Shown: positions 1-7,806, counted from the first letter of the stretch. The stretch is 38,572 bases of DNA from Bifidobacterium breve (GCA_943328785.2 CALQBJ020000008.1:1-38572), one strand, 5' to 3'. Notes: generated from the letters alone by a model not told the origin. Numbers and translations: made by a program.

Positions 1-368
1 GACTTGGCGGGCGGTTCGGCTGCCATGACACGTTCGATGACTACGGCGTCTTCCCGCGTCGGGGTCACCAGGCTCTGCTTGCGCGCCAGCGCTTCGATGC
101 GCGCCGGAGCGCGCAGGGTCTCGATGTCGAGCCGAAGGTGTCGGCCGGCGTCCTCTTCGACCGAGCGCTCCCGCTGCACTTCCTCGAGCCGGTAGCCATG
201 GCGCACGATCTCAAAGTGCTGCCAAGTCCAGAACATGACGGCGACCAGCGGCAGCGCCCAGAGTGCGGCGGACTTCCACATCTCGGCCTGTCGCTCGGCG
301 TCGACCTCACGAACGATCGGGTTGTTGCGAACGTCCTTGCGAACGGCGTATTCGAAGGCTTCGGCCAT
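1..368 (-). CDS. ftsL: FtsL-like cell division protein (partial, runs off window)
   Basis: The 5' part of a gene directly downstream of rsmH; its ATG overlaps the rsmH stop (TGATG). The first ~122 codons are visible and begin MAEAFEYAVRKDVRNNPIVR. A short cytoplasmic N-terminus is followed by one hydrophobic segment at about residues 37-50 (ALWALPLVAVMFW) and then a charged, coiled-coil-like periplasmic stretch (EEVQRERSVEEDAGRHLRLD). This is the bitopic layout of FtsL, the small divisome protein that acts with FtsB/FtsQ to activate FtsW/FtsI. FtsL sequences are poorly conserved, so the call rests on topology, size and the invariant mraZ-rsmH-ftsL gene order. The C-terminus lies outside the window. 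Confidence 0.75.
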   Translation of the reverse strand, partial: MAEAFEYAVRKDVRNNPIVREVDAERQAEMWKSAALWALPLVAVMFWTWQHFEIVRHGYRLEEVQRERSVEEDAGRHLRLDIETLRAPARIEALARKQSLVTPTREDAVVIERVMAAEPPAK

Positions 369-1249
369 CACGCCACTCCTTCAAGCACGCGGAGCTTGGC
401 ACTCCGCGCGCGAGGGTTCTGATGCAGTTCGTCGTCGCCGGCCATCACCGGCCTCTTCGTCACGACCAGTCCGAGACCACCCTGATGCAGACCGCGGAAC
501 GTGTGCTTGACGATGCGGTCTTCGAGCGAGTGGAAGCTGATGAGCACCAGCCGCGCGTCTTGGTGCAGGTGGCGGGCCAGCGTCGCGAGGAACTCGTCGA
601 GCCCCTCGAGTTCACGATTCACCCAGATACGCAGCGCCTGGAACGTGCGGGTTGCCGGATCGATACGCTGATAGCCGCGCACCGGCACGGCGCGCCTGAC
701 GAGCGATGCGAGCCGGCCCGTGGTCGTGACCGGTTCGACGTAACGGGCATCGACGATCGACCGCGCGATACGCCGCGAGAAGCGCTCCTCGCCGTACTGG
801 TAGATGGCGTCGGCGATGTCGCTCTCGGATGCGGTCGCCAGCAGATCGGCGGCGGTGTCGCCAGACGAGCGGTCCATCCGCATGTCGAGCGGTTCGTCGC
901 GCTGGAAGCTGAAGCCGCGTCCGTTGAGATCGAGCTGCATCGACGACACGCCGAGATCGGCAAGGGCGCCGTCGATCGACACGATGCCGCGCTGTTCGAG
1001 TTCCTGCGCGACGCTCCGGTAGTCGGCGTGAATCAATTCGACGCGGTCGCCCCAGGGCGCCAGCGTCTCACGCGCAATGGCGAGGGCATCGGCGTCGCGA
1101 TCGAAACCGATGATGCGCGACGCGCCGGCTTCGAGCAGCGCACGCGAGTGTCCGCCGAGGCCGACCGTGCAGTCGACGTACAGCCCGCCGCGTTCCGGCC
1201 GCAGGTACTGCAGTACTTCCGCCGTGAGGACGGGAACGTGGAGGCTCAA
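368..1249 (-). CDS. rsmH: 16S rRNA (cytosine1402-N4)-methyltransferase RsmH
   Basis: A 293-aa cytoplasmic SAM-dependent methyltransferase that N4-methylates C1402 of 16S rRNA near the ribosomal P site. The family signatures are all present: HVPVLTAEVLQYL at the N-terminus, the SAM loop DCTVGLGGHSRALLE, GFDRDADAL, DLGVSSMQLD followed by GRGFSF and DEPLDMRMD, FQALRIWVNREL, and the C-terminal LISFHSLEDRIVKHTFR. Length is normal for the family (about 290-320). The start is a TTG that overlaps the mraZ stop (TTGA), so translation is probably coupled to mraZ. It belongs to the dcw operon and is followed by ftsL with another overlap. Confidence 0.97.
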   Translation of the reverse strand: MSLHVPVLTAEVLQYLRPERGGLYVDCTVGLGGHSRALLEAGASRIIGFDRDADALAIARETLAPWGDRVELIHADYRSVAQELEQRGIVSIDGALADLGVSSMQLDLNGRGFSFQRDEPLDMRMDRSSGDTAADLLATASESDIADAIYQYGEERFSRRIARSIVDARYVEPVTTTGRLASLVRRAVPVRGYQRIDPATRTFQALRIWVNRELEGLDEFLATLARHLHQDARLVLISFHSLEDRIVKHTFRGLHQGGLGLVVTKRPVMAGDDELHQNPRARSAKLRVLEGVA

Positions 1250-1686
1250 ATGCCGAACTCCGACAGCGCACGCGCATCGTCATCCGTGAACGGCTCGCGC
1301 TGCAGTTTCGAGAGGAAGCGGTCGTGGTTCCAGACGTCGAGATAGCTGAACTGCCCGAGCACGTCGACGTCGCCGATCATCGTGGCGGCATCGCGCAGGC
1401 GCACCGGAATGAGCACGCGCCCCTGTGTGTCGAGTTCACTGATGGAACCGAAATAGTTCACGCGGTCGAGGAAGCGGAGCTTGGACGGATTGGTGGAAGG
1501 AACTTCGCTGAGTTTCTGTTCGAGTTCAAGCCAGACAGGCATCGGATAGATCCGTACGTACTCCCCCGTCAGGCTCGTGAGGAACAACTCGCGGCCGTAC
1601 TTGCTCTCCAGCAACGACTTGAAGGTCGTGGGAACCTTGAGCCGTCCCTTTTCATCAATACGTGCCGGGGAGTTCCCTCTAAACAC
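1246..1686 (-). CDS. mraZ: MraZ, transcriptional regulator of the dcw cluster
   Basis: A DNA-binding protein of the AbrB-like fold that caps division/cell-wall clusters and represses its own operon. The N-terminus FRGNSPARIDEKGRLKVP is the first MraZ/SpoVT-AbrB-like half; a second half follows (SISELDTQGRVLIP). I place the start at the GTG at 1686, which gives the canonical MFRG N-terminus (146 aa) with GGAG 9 nt upstream. An in-frame GTG at 1701 would add five residues (VERWS) but lies within the operator repeats. The stop overlaps the rsmH TTG start. A strong promoter and periodic GTGG repeats lie just upstream, which fits autoregulation. Confidence 0.95.
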   Translation of the reverse strand: MFRGNSPARIDEKGRLKVPTTFKSLLESKYGRELFLTSLTGEYVRIYPMPVWLELEQKLSEVPSTNPSKLRFLDRVNYFGSISELDTQGRVLIPVRLRDAATMIGDVDVLGQFSYLDVWNHDRFLSKLQREPFTDDDARALSEFGI

Positions 1687-1689
1687 GCT

Positions 1690-1721
1690 CCACCGCTCCA
1701 CTTCTGGCCACTATTTTCCAC
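1690..1721 (-). promoter_or_regulatory. MraZ operator: GTGG repeats at 10-bp spacing
   Basis: On the minus strand GTGG occurs at 1718-1721, 1708-1711 and 1698-1701, exactly 10 bp apart, with a fourth copy at 1690-1693 (8 bp on). Direct GTGG(G) repeats with one-helical-turn spacing upstream of mraZ are the known binding target of the MraZ ring in E. coli. Here they lie between the predicted transcription start (about 1719) and the mraZ start codon, so bound MraZ would block initiation. Confidence 0.8.
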
Positions 1722-1725
1722 GTCG

Positions 1726-1754
1726 ATGGTAAGAGACGGCAGGGGGCCTGTCAA
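1726..1754 (-). promoter_or_regulatory. Sigma70-type promoter of mraZ-rsmH-ftsL
   Basis: Minus-strand -35 TTGACA (1749-1754, perfect), a 17-bp spacer, and -10 TACCAT (1726-1731, 4 of 6). The predicted start is near 1719, inside the MraZ repeat array. This is one of only two perfect TTGACA -35 boxes I found in the window; the other is at the FadR-type operator. Confidence 0.75.
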
Positions 1755-1959
1755 CCGCAAAAGGCAATCCGCCAGTAACTTACGCCGTATCTTCATCGCG
1801 ATTTCAGTCTCGGGCGTACGCCCATAGCGCCACTAATTTGGGGCGATGCCAGAACGACGGTAAGGAAGGGTTCATGTTCCGGCAGCCGCCAAGGTCGCGA
1901 ATCCTGCACCAGGAGTCCGGTCACGGCCTCGGAATGCGGTACGATTCTGGGTTTGCCGC

Positions 1960-2826
1960 ATGGCTGAACTCGCCGAACGCACATCCGTCATCGTCCCCGC
2001 CTTCAACGAGGCGCACTCCGTCGCCACCCTGGTCGAGTCGCTCCAGCGGCAGGCCCGGTGGCTTGAGATCATCGTGGTTGACGATGGGTCGACGGATGGA
2101 ACGGGCGACGCGGCGGCCGGCGCGGGAGCCAGGGTCCTGCGCCACCCGTACAACAAGGGTAATGGCGCAGCCGTGAAGACGGGGCTGCGCAGTGCGGCGG
2201 GCGCCTACATCCTCATCGTCGACGCCGACGGCCAGCACCAACCGCACGACACCGTGCGCCTGGTCAGCCAGCTCGATCGCTACGAGCTGGTGGTCGGCGC
2301 CCGATCGGCCGACTCACAGGCATCATGGTCGCGGCGCATCGGCAACCACTGGTTGAACCGCACGGCGAGCTACCTGACGGGACACCCCATTCCGGACCTG
2401 ACGTCCGGCTTCCGCGCGGCGCACCGCGAGTGCATGCTCGAGTTCATTCACCTGTTCCCGAATGGATTTTCCACGCCAACAACGTCTACCATGTCCTTTA
2501 TCCGCGCGGGTTACAGCGTGCGGTTCGAGCCGATCGTGGCCGCGCAGCGGCTCGGCACCTCGAAGATTCGCCTCGGCTCAGACGGTGCCCGTTTCGTGCT
2601 GATCCTGCTGAAGGTCACGACGATCTTCAGTCCGCTCCGCCTCTTCGTACCTGTCAGCGGCGCGCTGTTCGCGCTCGGCGCCGCCTATGCGGCGTGGACG
2701 ATCGCCACGCAGTCGCACGTCACCAATTCATCCGTGCTGTTGATTCTCTCGAGCATCGTGATTCTCCTGATTGGCCTTGTGTCGGAACAGATCGCTTCCC
2801 TGCGGTCGGAAGGGCGGCGTTCGTGA
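1960..2826 (+). CDS. GT2 glycosyltransferase with C-terminal membrane anchor (polyprenyl-phosphate type)
   Basis: A 288-aa family 2 glycosyltransferase. The GT-A fold is visible: SVIVPAFNEAHS at 9-20, IIVVDDGSTDGTG at about 37-49, and the metal/nucleotide motif VDADGQH at about 87-93. LTSGFRA and the GTSKIRLG loop follow. Two hydrophobic segments at about 225-248 and 258-280 anchor the C-terminus in the inner membrane, as in enzymes that load a sugar onto undecaprenyl or dolichyl-type phosphate (DPM1/ArnC-like). It is the first gene of a five-domain glycan operon, and its stop overlaps the next gene's GTG. The sugar cannot be told from sequence. A TACGAT hexamer at 1940-1945 is a possible -10. 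Confidence 0.9.
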   Translation: MAELAERTSVIVPAFNEAHSVATLVESLQRQARWLEIIVVDDGSTDGTGDAAAGAGARVLRHPYNKGNGAAVKTGLRSAAGAYILIVDADGQHQPHDTVRLVSQLDRYELVVGARSADSQASWSRRIGNHWLNRTASYLTGHPIPDLTSGFRAAHRECMLEFIHLFPNGFSTPTTSTMSFIRAGYSVRFEPIVAAQRLGTSKIRLGSDGARFVLILLKVTTIFSPLRLFVPVSGALFALGAAYAAWTIATQSHVTNSSVLLILSSIVILLIGLVSEQIASLRSEGRRS

Positions 2827-3560
2827 GCCTCTCCGCGCTGGTCATCGTCCCGACCTACAACGAGCGGACGAACATCCCTGTGCTGGTCGCCGGGCTCATG
2901 CAGCACGAGCACGTGCGCGTCCTGGTCGTGGACGACAACTCGCCGGACGGCACCGGCGCGCTCGCCGAGGAACTCGGACGCACGTACAACGGCCGCGTCT
3001 CGGTGCTCCACCGCACGACGAACCGCGGCTTCGGACGCTCGTACATCGACGGCATGAAGCAGGCGCTCGGCGAAGACGTGGACGTCATCTGCCAGATGGA
3101 CGCCGACCTGTCGCACGACCCGGCGCAACTGCCCGACCTGATCGCCGCCATCGGCGCCGCCGACATGGTGATCGGCTCGCGCTACGTGCGCGGTGGCACC
3201 ATCGTGAACTGGCCGTTCAAGCGCCACGTCCTGAGCCGCTTCGCCAATACCTACATCCGCACGGTCACCCGGGTCAGCGCGCACGACTGCACCTCGGGCT
3301 ATCGCTGCTGGAAGAAATCGGCCCTCGCCTCGCTGCCGCTCGACGCCTTCTTCTCGGACGGCTACTCGTTCCTGGTGGAGATGCTCTTCGTCGCGCATCG
3401 GCGCGGCTGCCGCATCGCGGAAGTGCCCATCACGTTCGTCGAGCGCCGCGAGGGCGAGTCGAAGGTGTCGCGCGCCGTACTGCTCGAATCAGCGGTGACG
3501 CCGTGGCGGCTCATCTCCAATCCCGAATCGAGCCGCAAGGCTCCGCGGCGCACGTCGTGA
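2823..3560 (+). CDS. GT2 glycosyltransferase, polyprenol-phosphate mannose synthase-like
   Basis: A 245-aa soluble GT2 enzyme resembling dolichol/polyprenol monophosphomannose synthase. Visible motifs are ALVIVPTYNERTNIP at the N-terminus, VLVVDDNSPDGTG at about 34-46, the catalytic QMDADLSHDP at about 91-100, VIGSRYVRGG, and TSGYRCWKKSAL. It lacks the membrane segments of the preceding gene. The start is the GTG at 2823, which overlaps the upstream stop (GTGA) and puts VIVP at the usual distance from the N-terminus. It probably makes a lipid-linked sugar donor or adds a sugar in the same pathway as its neighbours. Confidence 0.9.
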   Translation: MSLSALVIVPTYNERTNIPVLVAGLMQHEHVRVLVVDDNSPDGTGALAEELGRTYNGRVSVLHRTTNRGFGRSYIDGMKQALGEDVDVICQMDADLSHDPAQLPDLIAAIGAADMVIGSRYVRGGTIVNWPFKRHVLSRFANTYIRTVTRVSAHDCTSGYRCWKKSALASLPLDAFFSDGYSFLVEMLFVAHRRGCRIAEVPITFVERREGESKVSRAVLLESAVTPWRLISNPESSRKAPRRTS

Positions 3561-4582
3561 CTACCGGCTACCGCCACTTCTACCGCGGGCGCCGGGTCAT
3601 GGTGACCGGCGGCCTGGGCTTCATCGGCAGCAACCTCGCACGCCAACTGGTCGAGCTCGGCGCCGACGTGCTGCTGGTCGACTCACTGCTGCCCGACTAC
3701 GGCGGCAACCGATTCAACATCGCGCCGTTCGAACAGCAAGTCCGGGTCGACACGACGGATGTCAGGAACCGCGAGGCGATGAACACGCTGGTGCAGCACC
3801 AGGACGTCATCTTCAATCTCGCCGGCCAGGTCAGCCATATCGACAGCATGCGCGATCCGTATGCCGACCTCGACATCAACTGCCTCAGCCACCTCACGCT
3901 GCTCGAGGCCTGCCGCCACCACAATCCGTCGGTGAAGGTGGTCTACGCCGGCACGCGACAAATCTACGGCCGGCCCGATTCGCTGCCAGTAAACGAGTCG
4001 CACCTGGTGCGGCCTACCGACGTGAACGGCATCAACAAGGCCGCCGGCGAGCAGTACCACCTGGTCTACAACAACGTCTTCGGCATCCGCGCCTGCTCGC
4101 TGCGACTGACCAACGTCTTCGGGCCGCGACAGCTCATCAGGCACAACCGGCAAGGCTTCATCGGCTGGTTCATCCGGCTGGCGCTCGAAGGGCGCACCAT
4201 CCAGATCTACGGCGACGGCGCCCAGCTCCGCGACTTCGTCCATGTCGATGATGCGGCGGACGCGTTCCTGCGGGCAGGAGCCGACGACCGCTGCAACGGT
4301 GAGGTGTACAACGTCGGCGGCACCGCACCCATCAGCCATCGCGACCTGACGTCGATGCTGCTCGACGCCGCCGGCTCTGGCCGCGTCGAGTACATCGAGT
4401 GGCCGCAGGAGAAGAAGGCGATCGACATCGGCAGCTTCTTCGCCGATTCGTCGAAGTTCACCAGCGCCACCGGGTGGTCGCCGCGTATCGCGCTGCGGGA
4501 CGGGCTGGCCGCCACCCTCGGCTTCTATCGCGAGCACTTCGCCCACTACGTCGACGCCGCGACGGCGCAGGAGCAGGCATGA
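3557..4582 (+). CDS. NAD-dependent extended SDR epimerase/dehydratase (Asn in place of catalytic Tyr)
   Basis: A 341-aa nucleotide-sugar modifying enzyme of the extended short-chain dehydrogenase family. The Rossmann motif GGLGFIGS is at 18-25, followed by NLAGQVSH, AGTRQIYG at 131-138, LTNVFGPRQ, and YGDGAQLRDFVHVDD. Where most members have YxxxK, this one reads N157-G-I-N-K161, so the catalytic Tyr is replaced by Asn and the Lys is kept. From memory a DVNGINK subfamily exists in glycan clusters, so this may be a conserved variant and not damage. The GTG start at 3557 overlaps the previous stop (GTGA). The substrate is unknown; an epimerase, dehydratase or decarboxylase role is possible. Confidence 0.88.
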   Translation: MTTGYRHFYRGRRVMVTGGLGFIGSNLARQLVELGADVLLVDSLLPDYGGNRFNIAPFEQQVRVDTTDVRNREAMNTLVQHQDVIFNLAGQVSHIDSMRDPYADLDINCLSHLTLLEACRHHNPSVKVVYAGTRQIYGRPDSLPVNESHLVRPTDVNGINKAAGEQYHLVYNNVFGIRACSLRLTNVFGPRQLIRHNRQGFIGWFIRLALEGRTIQIYGDGAQLRDFVHVDDAADAFLRAGADDRCNGEVYNVGGTAPISHRDLTSMLLDAAGSGRVEYIEWPQEKKAIDIGSFFADSSKFTSATGWSPRIALRDGLAATLGFYREHFAHYVDAATAQEQA

Positions 4583-6642
4583 GCCGTTTCCGCATTCCCT
4601 TCGGGTCGCCCGCGCCGCGCGAGGACGCCGCGGTCATCCGCGCGGCCATCGAGCGAGTCGTCAGCAGCGGCTGGTATGTGCTCGGTCCGGAAGTCGCAGC
4701 GTTCGAAGCCGAGTTCGCGGCAGCCGCAGGCGCGGCGCACGCGGTCGGCGTCGGTACGGGCACGGACGCCATCGCGCTGATCCTCAAGGGTCTCGGCATC
4801 GGCCCCGGCGACGAGGTCATCACCACGCCGCTGTCGGCCGCCTACACGGCACTCGCCGTCATGATGGTCGGCGCGCGCCCGGTGTTCGCGGACATCGATC
4901 CGGAGCGGCACACGCTCGACGCGGCAGCCGTGGCCCGTGCCATCACGCCGCGCACGCGCGCGCTGCTGCCGGTGCATCTCTACGGGCAGGCGGCCGACAT
5001 GGACGCGTTGATGCCGCTGGCGGCGGCGCACAACCTGTCCGTCGTAGAAGACGCCTGCCAGGCTCATCTGGCAACCGCGTCCGGACGGCCGGTCGGCACC
5101 ATCGGCATCGCTGGCGCCTTCAGCTTCTATCCGACCAAGAACCTCGGCGCCCTCGGCGACGGCGGCGCCATTGTCACCGACGACGAGGCGTTCGCGGCAA
5201 AGCTGCGGCGCCTGCGCAACGGCGGCCAGACCAACCGCTACCATCATCTCGAACCGGGCATGAACTCACGGCTCGACGAGATGCAGGCGGCGATCCTCAG
5301 GGCGCGCCTGCCGTACCTGCAGGCGTGGACGCACGCTCGGCGCTCGCGTGCGGCGCAGTACCGCGCCGGACTCGCCGGTGCGGCGGTCCATGTTCCGCCC
5401 GAGTTCGACGCCGGCCACGTCTATCACCTGTTCGTCGTCCGCACCCGCAGCCGCGCGGCGCTGCAGGAGCATCTGGCGAACAGCGGCATCGAGACGCTCG
5501 TGCACTATCCCGTGCCGATTCCGCGACAACCGGCGCTCGCCACCCAGCAACCAGCAGACTGCCCGGAAGGCAATCGCGCCTGCGACGAAGTCGTGTCGCT
5601 GCCGATGCACCCCGGGCTCTCCGCGGACGACGTTCAGGACGTGTGCGCCGCGGTGTGTGCATTTCACGAGGAGTACCGCATGCGAGCTCTCATTACCGGC
5701 GGTGCCGGCTTCATCGGCTCCCACCTGTCCGAGGCACTGCTCGAGGCCGGACACCAGGTCCACGTGCTCGACAACCTGTCCACAGGGTCGATCGACAACA
5801 TCACGCACCTGAAGGGGCGCACCGGGTTCAGCTACGACATCGATTCGGTCGACAACGAACCGTTGCTGGCGGAACTGATCGATCACGCAGACGTGGTCTT
5901 CCACTTCGCGGCGGCGGTTGGCGTCAAGCTCATCGTCGAGCAGCCGGTCCACACCATCGAAACCAACGTGCACGGCACCGAAGTGGTGCTGAAGCACGCA
6001 AACAAGAAGAAGAAGCTCGTGGTCGTGGCGTCCACATCGGAGGTCTACGGCAAGAGTGTCGACGTGCCGTTCCACGAAGATTCCGACCTCGTGATGGGGC
6101 CGACCACGAAGCACCGCTGGGCCTACGCCTGCAGCAAGGCGATCGACGAATTCCTGGCGCTCGCCTACTGGAAGGAGCGCAAGCTGCCGGTCATCATCGT
6201 ACGGTTCTTCAACACGGTGGGTCCGCGCCAGACCGGCCAGTACGGCATGGTCATCCCGAACCTCGTGCGCCAGGCGCTGGCCGGCGAGCCGATCACCGTG
6301 TTCGGCGACGGCACTCAGCGCCGCTCGTTCACGCACGTGGCTGACGTGGTGCGAGCGCTGATCGCACTGATCAACGAACCGAAGGCCATCGGTCAGGTCG
6401 TGAACATCGGTAACACCGAAGAGATTTCCATCCAGGGGTTGGCCGAGCGGATCAAGGCGGTGACGAATTCCGCCTCGCCGATCAAGCTCATCCCCTACGA
6501 CCAGGCGTATGAATCGGGCTTCGAAGACATGCCGCGGCGCCTGCCGGATCTGACGAAGATCCACGGGATGATCGGCTACGAGCCACGCCATACGCTCGAC
6601 TCGATCCTGCACGACGTGGTCGAGTTCTTCCGCGGACAGTAG
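4579..6642 (+). CDS. Fused DegT/DnrJ-family aminotransferase and NAD-dependent epimerase
   Basis: One 687-aa reading frame encodes two complete enzymes. Residues 1-367 are a PLP-dependent sugar aminotransferase (GVGTGTDAI, EDACQAH, and the PLP lysine in FYPTKNLGALGDGG at about K187). Residues 368-687 are an extended SDR, with GGAGFIGSH just after its Met, TSEVYG, an intact catalytic YACSK, FNTVGPRQ and FGDGTQRRSF. No stop separates them. An internal GAGGAG lies 6 nt before the in-frame ATG at 5680, so the SDR may also be made separately. The ATG at 4579 overlaps the upstream stop (ATGA). The pair would convert a keto-sugar nucleotide to an amino sugar and epimerise or decarboxylate a nucleotide sugar. 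See the findings for the possibility of a lost stop codon. Confidence 0.85.
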   Translation: MSRFRIPFGSPAPREDAAVIRAAIERVVSSGWYVLGPEVAAFEAEFAAAAGAAHAVGVGTGTDAIALILKGLGIGPGDEVITTPLSAAYTALAVMMVGARPVFADIDPERHTLDAAAVARAITPRTRALLPVHLYGQAADMDALMPLAAAHNLSVVEDACQAHLATASGRPVGTIGIAGAFSFYPTKNLGALGDGGAIVTDDEAFAAKLRRLRNGGQTNRYHHLEPGMNSRLDEMQAAILRARLPYLQAWTHARRSRAAQYRAGLAGAAVHVPPEFDAGHVYHLFVVRTRSRAALQEHLANSGIETLVHYPVPIPRQPALATQQPADCPEGNRACDEVVSLPMHPGLSADDVQDVCAAVCAFHEEYRMRALITGGAGFIGSHLSEALLEAGHQVHVLDNLSTGSIDNITHLKGRTGFSYDIDSVDNEPLLAELIDHADVVFHFAAAVGVKLIVEQPVHTIETNVHGTEVVLKHANKKKKLVVVASTSEVYGKSVDVPFHEDSDLVMGPTTKHRWAYACSKAIDEFLALAYWKERKLPVIIVRFFNTVGPRQTGQYGMVIPNLVRQALAGEPITVFGDGTQRRSFTHVADVVRALIALINEPKAIGQVVNIGNTEEISIQGLAERIKAVTNSASPIKLIPYDQAYESGFEDMPRRLPDLTKIHGMIGYEPRHTLDSILHDVVEFFRGQ
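5668..5682 (+). promoter_or_regulatory. Internal ribosome-binding site and start codon for the SDR half
   Basis: GAGGAG at 5668-5673, a 6-nt gap, then ATG at 5680-5682, in the same frame as the upstream aminotransferase. Residues after this ATG (MRALITGGAGFIGS) are a textbook SDR N-terminus of 320 aa. A TAA or TAG in place of the TAC codon at 5674-5676 would give two ordinary separate genes. Confidence 0.65.
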
Positions 6643-6645
6643 CCG

Positions 6646-6651
6646 TATACT
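6646..6651 (+). promoter_or_regulatory. -10 element TATACT six nt before the start codon
   Basis: TATACT lies 6 nt before the ATG at 6658, so transcription would be expected to start at or next to the A of the ATG. No Shine-Dalgarno sequence and no convincing -35 are visible. It implies a leaderless transcript separate from the glycan operon that ends at 6642. Confidence 0.55.
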
Positions 6652-6657
6652 GACGCC

Positions 6658-7314
6658 ATGCGACTGCACGTCCTCGGTCTCATCGTCGCAGCCATGGCGC
6701 TTGCCGGCACTCCGGCCTCGGCTCAGGTGCGCATCACGATCGCCGACGGACGGGTGACGGTGTCCGCGAAGGACGCCACCACCCGCCAGATCCTCACCGA
6801 GTGGGCCCGGGTGGGCCAGACACGCATCGTGAACCTCGATCGCCTGTCTGGCGCGCCGCTGTCGCTCGAACTGACCGACGTGCCCGAGACGCAGGCGCTC
6901 GAGACCGTGCTGCGCGCGGCCAGCGGCTACCTGGCCGCGCCGCGCGCACGCGAACTGCCCAACGCCTCTCGCTACGACCGCATCTTCCTGCTGGCCTCGA
7001 GCAGCGGCAGCACCGCCCGCCCGAGCGCGCCGGCACCACCGCCCTCGCCCGCCTTCGCGCCGCCGCCGTTCAACGATGAACAACCGGTCGACGAGGAGTC
7101 GCCGCCTCAGTCGGCCACGCAACAGCACCAGAACCTCCCGATTCGCGGGCCGGCCTTCGCTACGTTCCCGCAGCCGCAACCGCAGGCACCACCGCCGCCC
7201 CAGCGTGAGGTCACGTTCGCCGCGCCGCCGTTCGGGGCACCGGCGGGCGTCTCGACGCCAGGCATGGTCGTGCCCGCGCCGCCGCCGGCCGCCCCGCCCA
7301 ACACCGATCGCTGA
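6658..7314 (+). CDS. Secreted protein with STN-like domain and Pro-rich tail
   Basis: A 218-aa protein. An N-terminal signal peptide (MRLHVLGLIVAAMALAGTPASA, cleavage before QVRI) predicts export. Residues about 23-100 (VRITIADGRVTVSAKD, LSLELTDVPETQALETVLRA) resemble the short secretin/TonB N-terminal (STN) beta-alpha-beta module. The rest (about 118-218) is low-complexity and very rich in Pro, Ala and Gln, as in periplasmic linkers. No enzyme motif is visible. It is transcribed in the same direction as yqeY and murJ and may have its own leaderless promoter. The STN assignment is a by-eye resemblance, and the precise function is unknown. Confidence 0.75.
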   Translation: MRLHVLGLIVAAMALAGTPASAQVRITIADGRVTVSAKDATTRQILTEWARVGQTRIVNLDRLSGAPLSLELTDVPETQALETVLRAASGYLAAPRARELPNASRYDRIFLLASSSGSTARPSAPAPPPSPAFAPPPFNDEQPVDEESPPQSATQQHQNLPIRGPAFATFPQPQPQAPPPPQREVTFAAPPFGAPAGVSTPGMVVPAPPPAAPPNTDR

Positions 7315-7350
7315 ACGCGCCGCCGCGTTTCGCAGGAGTTCAATACACCC

Positions 7351-7803
7351 ATGTCACTCGTCGACGAGATCAGCGCCGCCATCACCGACGCCATGCGCCA
7401 GAAGCACGCCGCACGCCTCAGCGCCCTGCGGATGCTCAAGGCCGCCTTCATGAACAAGAGCATCGAGAAGGGGCACGACCTCGACGACGGCGAGGCGCAA
7501 CAGGTGGTGGGTGCACTGGTGAAGCAGCGGCGCGACTCGGTCGATCAGTTCCAGAAGGGTGGCCGCCAGGACCTCGCGGACAAGGAACTGGCCGAGATCA
7601 CGATCCTCGAGTCGTACCTGCCGCCCGCCGCCGACCCGGCCCTGATCGAGCAGGCGGTCGTCGACGCCATTGCGGAAGCCGGGGCAACCTCCGCGAAGGA
7701 CATGGGCAAGGTGATGAAGGCCGCGATGGCGAAGCTCGCCGGCCAGACCATCGACGGCAAGGTCGTCAACGAGCTCGTCCGGAAGAAGCTGGCTGGCGCC
7801 TAG
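7351..7803 (+). CDS. yqeY: GatB/YqeY domain protein
   Basis: A 150-aa cytoplasmic protein of the YqeY family, which is related to the tail domain of the GatB amidotransferase subunit. The family pattern is clear: LVDEISAAITDAMRQKHAARLSALRMLKAAF at the N-terminus, then VVGALVKQRRDSVDQFQKGGRQDLADKE, ILESYLP, and the C-terminal SAKDMGKVMKAAM followed by IDGKVVNELVRKKL. Full length for the family. AGGAG lies upstream at an 11-12 nt gap, slightly long. It ends 3 nt before murJ, so the two are likely cotranscribed. The cellular role of the family is not well established; a link to amidated tRNA is inferred from the GatB relationship. Confidence 0.93.
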   Translation: MSLVDEISAAITDAMRQKHAARLSALRMLKAAFMNKSIEKGHDLDDGEAQQVVGALVKQRRDSVDQFQKGGRQDLADKELAEITILESYLPPAADPALIEQAVVDAIAEAGATSAKDMGKVMKAAMAKLAGQTIDGKVVNELVRKKLAGA

Positions 7804-7806
7804 CGC

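Noticed and set aside
6623-6651. A full sigma70 promoter (-35 plus -10) for the STN-like gene
   Set aside because: Nothing resembling TTGACA lies 16-18 bp upstream of TATACT (best is GTTCTT), so only the -10 is reported.
5266-7179. A 637-codon minus-strand frame across the SDR half and the STN-like gene
   Set aside because: Same GC-bias artefact: composition-biased, no recognisable protein, crosses two real genes.
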